In this document: positions 30,321-32,029 of the stretch, in pieces
Layout of the letters: each line of letters begins with the position of its first letter
How positions within the stretch are numbered: the first letter of the stretch is position 1
From: Campylobacteraceae bacterium
Lineage (GTDB): Bacteria > Campylobacterota > Campylobacteria > Campylobacterales > Sulfurovaceae
Direction: 5' to 3'
DNA: 32,029 bases
Assembly (NCBI GenBank): GCA_027063325.1
Contig: JAMOSA010000253.1
Coordinates: 1-32,029, forward strand
The notes under the pieces: model-generated
Databases searched by the model: none
Told to the model about the DNA's origin: nothing
Seen by the model: only the letters and a program-made list of their open reading frames with translations
Made by a program: the position numbers and the translations under genes

Positions 30321-32029
30321 ATGTTAAAGACAAGAAATGATATAGCGCTAAATTATATAGCTACTTTTGATAGAGCCCCAGATGCTGCTGGATTGGATTA
30401 TTGGCTAAATGATTCTCCTCTAAAGACAATGGAGGAGATTGCACAAAGTTTTTTTGATCAACCAGAGACAAAAGAGAAGTATCCAGATGGTATGGGACCA
30501 GTTGAGTTTGTAAAGACAATCTATAATAATCTTTTTAATAGAGATCCTGATGAAAAGGGTTGGGATTACTGGGTTCAAGAGCTTAATGATGGCAATATTA
30601 GTAGAGGTAATATGATACTTGCAGTAACAAATGGTGCATTGGATACTGATGAGTATAAGGATAAAACAATTTTAGATAATAAACTTGAAGTTGGTCTTTA
30701 TTTTGCTGATAAGGGTTTGGATGATGTAGAAGAGGCAACAACGGTAATGGCGACAGTTACTGATGATTATGCTTCTGTAGCACATGCAAAAGATATGATA
30801 AATGATTGGAAGTATGAAGAGATAGAGCAGAAAATGACAATTGATGAGGATACAATTGTAGGAACCAGTGATACTGACTTTGTATCTGGAGTTGCATTTA
30901 ATGATGATACAAAAGATACATATCAAACTCAAGACAGTTATGATGGAAAAGATGGTATTGATATTATTAATGTAATAGCCAAGTCAGAGAGTGATTTTAC
31001 TACCCAGACACCAACTATAAAGAATGTAGAAAAACTGTTTGTAACACAAAACGGTAGTGGGTATGCAAATATTGATACATATAAATTTGATGATGCTTTG
31101 GATAAAATTTTGTTTAAAAGCAGTGCAGATGCAACAGGTGGAGTTGAAGTAGGTGCAGTACATAATAAGCTCTCTGCAGTTGGGTTGAATGTAAGCAGCA
31201 GTGATGTAGCCAGTAATCTAAAAGTGGTATTTGATACAGGTGCAGTTGCCGGAGATGAAGATGAAATAACTGTAGTTGTTAAAAACGGATTGGATTATAC
31301 ATTGAATCTACAAGATAACAGCAGTGATCCAAGAGGTGCTTATGAGACATATACCATAGATACAACATATGGTGATGAGAAGCATTTGAATATTATGGAT
31401 ACTTCACTTGAAAACATTAATATTATTGGTAACAGTAATTTGTCTTTGAGTGTAGATAGTGAAAATATAAAAGATATAGATGCAACTAGATTAAATGGTA
31501 ATTTAAACATTGATAATCTAAAAGTTATAAAAGGTGCTGAAATTTCTCTTGGAAGTGGAGATGACTATATCAAAGTTGTAAGTGACAGTGTAACTATTGA
31601 GGCTAACAGTGGTAATGATACACTAATTGGTGGTGATGGCAATGATGTTTTAAAAGGTGGTAGTGGAAATGATACTATAAAAGGTGGCAATGGACATAAT
31701 GATATATATGGTGGATTGGGTGCTGATACCATAACTGTAAATGGTGCTGATGTAAATAAAATAATATATACAAACTATAAAGACTCTTTAATAGATTCAC
31801 AAGATATTATTAAAGGTTTTGTAACTGGTAGTGATATGTTGATCTTATCTGATGTAGTTGATAGCTTAGGTGGTACATCAACTGGTAAATCACTATCAAG
31901 TGGTAACTTCATTTCTACAGATAAAGCACTATCTGATGGAGATAATTTTATTAAAGATGCCCAAAGTGGTATGACATATGGGTACTACAATACTACTACA
32001 AAAGAATTATATATTGATGTAAATCAAAA
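30321..32029 (+). CDS. DUF4214/RTX-repeat surface protein, 3' end cut by the window
   Basis: The frame is open from the ATG at 30321 (AAGGAG 6-12 nt upstream) to the window end, 569 codons with no stop, so the C terminus is missing. No Sec signal peptide: it begins MLKTRNDIALNY. Residues 8-115 are a DUF4214 domain closely related to that at 19402 (AATFDRAPDAAGLDYW-like, FFDQPET, LFNRDPD, YWVQELNDGNIS, AVTNGALD). Residues about 423-472 hold three or four RTX nonapeptide calcium-binding repeats (GGDGNDVLKGGSGNDTIKGG pattern). The middle is rich in Asp, Asn, Ser and Thr with no cysteine. The combination of no signal peptide, acidic composition and RTX repeats indicates type I secretion as an S-layer-like or adhesive surface protein. 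The export genes are not in view. Confidence 0.85.
   Translation, partial: MLKTRNDIALNYIATFDRAPDAAGLDYWLNDSPLKTMEEIAQSFFDQPETKEKYPDGMGPVEFVKTIYNNLFNRDPDEKGWDYWVQELNDGNISRGNMILAVTNGALDTDEYKDKTILDNKLEVGLYFADKGLDDVEEATTVMATVTDDYASVAHAKDMINDWKYEEIEQKMTIDEDTIVGTSDTDFVSGVAFNDDTKDTYQTQDSYDGKDGIDIINVIAKSESDFTTQTPTIKNVEKLFVTQNGSGYANIDTYKFDDALDKILFKSSADATGGVEVGAVHNKLSAVGLNVSSSDVASNLKVVFDTGAVAGDEDEITVVVKNGLDYTLNLQDNSSDPRGAYETYTIDTTYGDEKHLNIMDTSLENINIIGNSNLSLSVDSENIKDIDATRLNGNLNIDNLKVIKGAEISLGSGDDYIKVVSDSVTIEANSGNDTLIGGDGNDVLKGGSGNDTIKGGNGHNDIYGGLGADTITVNGADVNKIIYTNYKDSLIDSQDIIKGFVTGSDMLILSDVVDSLGGTSTGKSLSSGNFISTDKALSDGDNFIKDAQSGMTYGYYNTTTKELYIDVNQ

Noticed and set aside
30672..30932. Minus-strand frame of 86 codons
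   Set aside because: It lies entirely inside the DUF4214/RTX gene, which is open on the plus strand over the full interval with clear domain matches.
31589..31740. Tandem DNA repeat in the last gene
   Set aside because: The periodicity is at protein level (RTX nonapeptides) with diverged codons, so it is explained by the calcium-binding repeats.

Overview
The window is AT-rich, densely packed bacterial DNA. It most likely comes from a Campylobacterota (epsilonproteobacterial) chemolithotroph of the Sulfurovum/Sulfurimonas type. The main clue is a complete 15-gene complex I operon in which the usual nuoE and nuoF are replaced by a very small NuoE-like protein and an unusual NuoF-like flavoprotein, the arrangement known from Campylobacter and Helicobacter. 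Other clues are the AGGAG-type ribosome sites, the TATAAT -10 boxes with weak -35 regions, and several DUF4214 surface proteins.

Layout. 1-1265 (minus strand): the 5' end of a putative Rpn/DUF4351-type PD-(D/E)XK protein, an unexplained small-ORF or palindrome element, a terminator, and lgt (lipoprotein maturation). 1484-18819 (plus strand): nuoA-B-C-D-(E-like)-(F-like)-G1-G2-H-I-J-K-L-M-N, with gaps of 0-30 nt and many 1-nt to 19-nt overlaps. The membrane arm and quinone module look standard. The electron-input module does not: NuoF keeps only a degenerate N3 cluster region and is fused to a GltD-like FAD/NAD(P) oxidoreductase, and two complete NuoG paralogs sit in tandem. 18942-22141: a small orphan ORF, a secreted DUF4214 protein with a possible TIM-barrel hydrolase domain, and a CinA-type protein whose N-terminal half has diverged. 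22201-22565: a tRNA-Lys/Glu/Val/Asp operon behind a consensus sigma70 promoter. 22802-24859: a Csx20-like CRISPR ancillary protein (candidate cyclic-oligoadenylate ring nuclease) with its own promoter and palindrome, then a formyltransferase-like/GINT1-like two-domain protein. 25002-30201: a NifX/FeMo-co-type small protein, an APC permease, an EI24-domain membrane protein, a CLC-type anion transporter, and a translationally coupled PAP2 phosphatase and diacylglycerol kinase pair. 30321-end: a DUF4214 protein with RTX calcium-binding repeats that runs off the window, probably a type I-secreted surface or S-layer-like protein.

How the genes work together. The nuo block encodes one proton-pumping quinone reductase. 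lgt, PAP2 and DgkA belong to envelope and lipid turnover. The two DUF4214 proteins look like exported surface proteins that use different export routes. I see no CRISPR array, cas10, transposase or rRNA in the window. The most unusual items are the remodelled complex I input module and the orphan csx20-like gene next to the tRNA cluster. All family assignments are by eye from motifs and remembered families; no searches were run.
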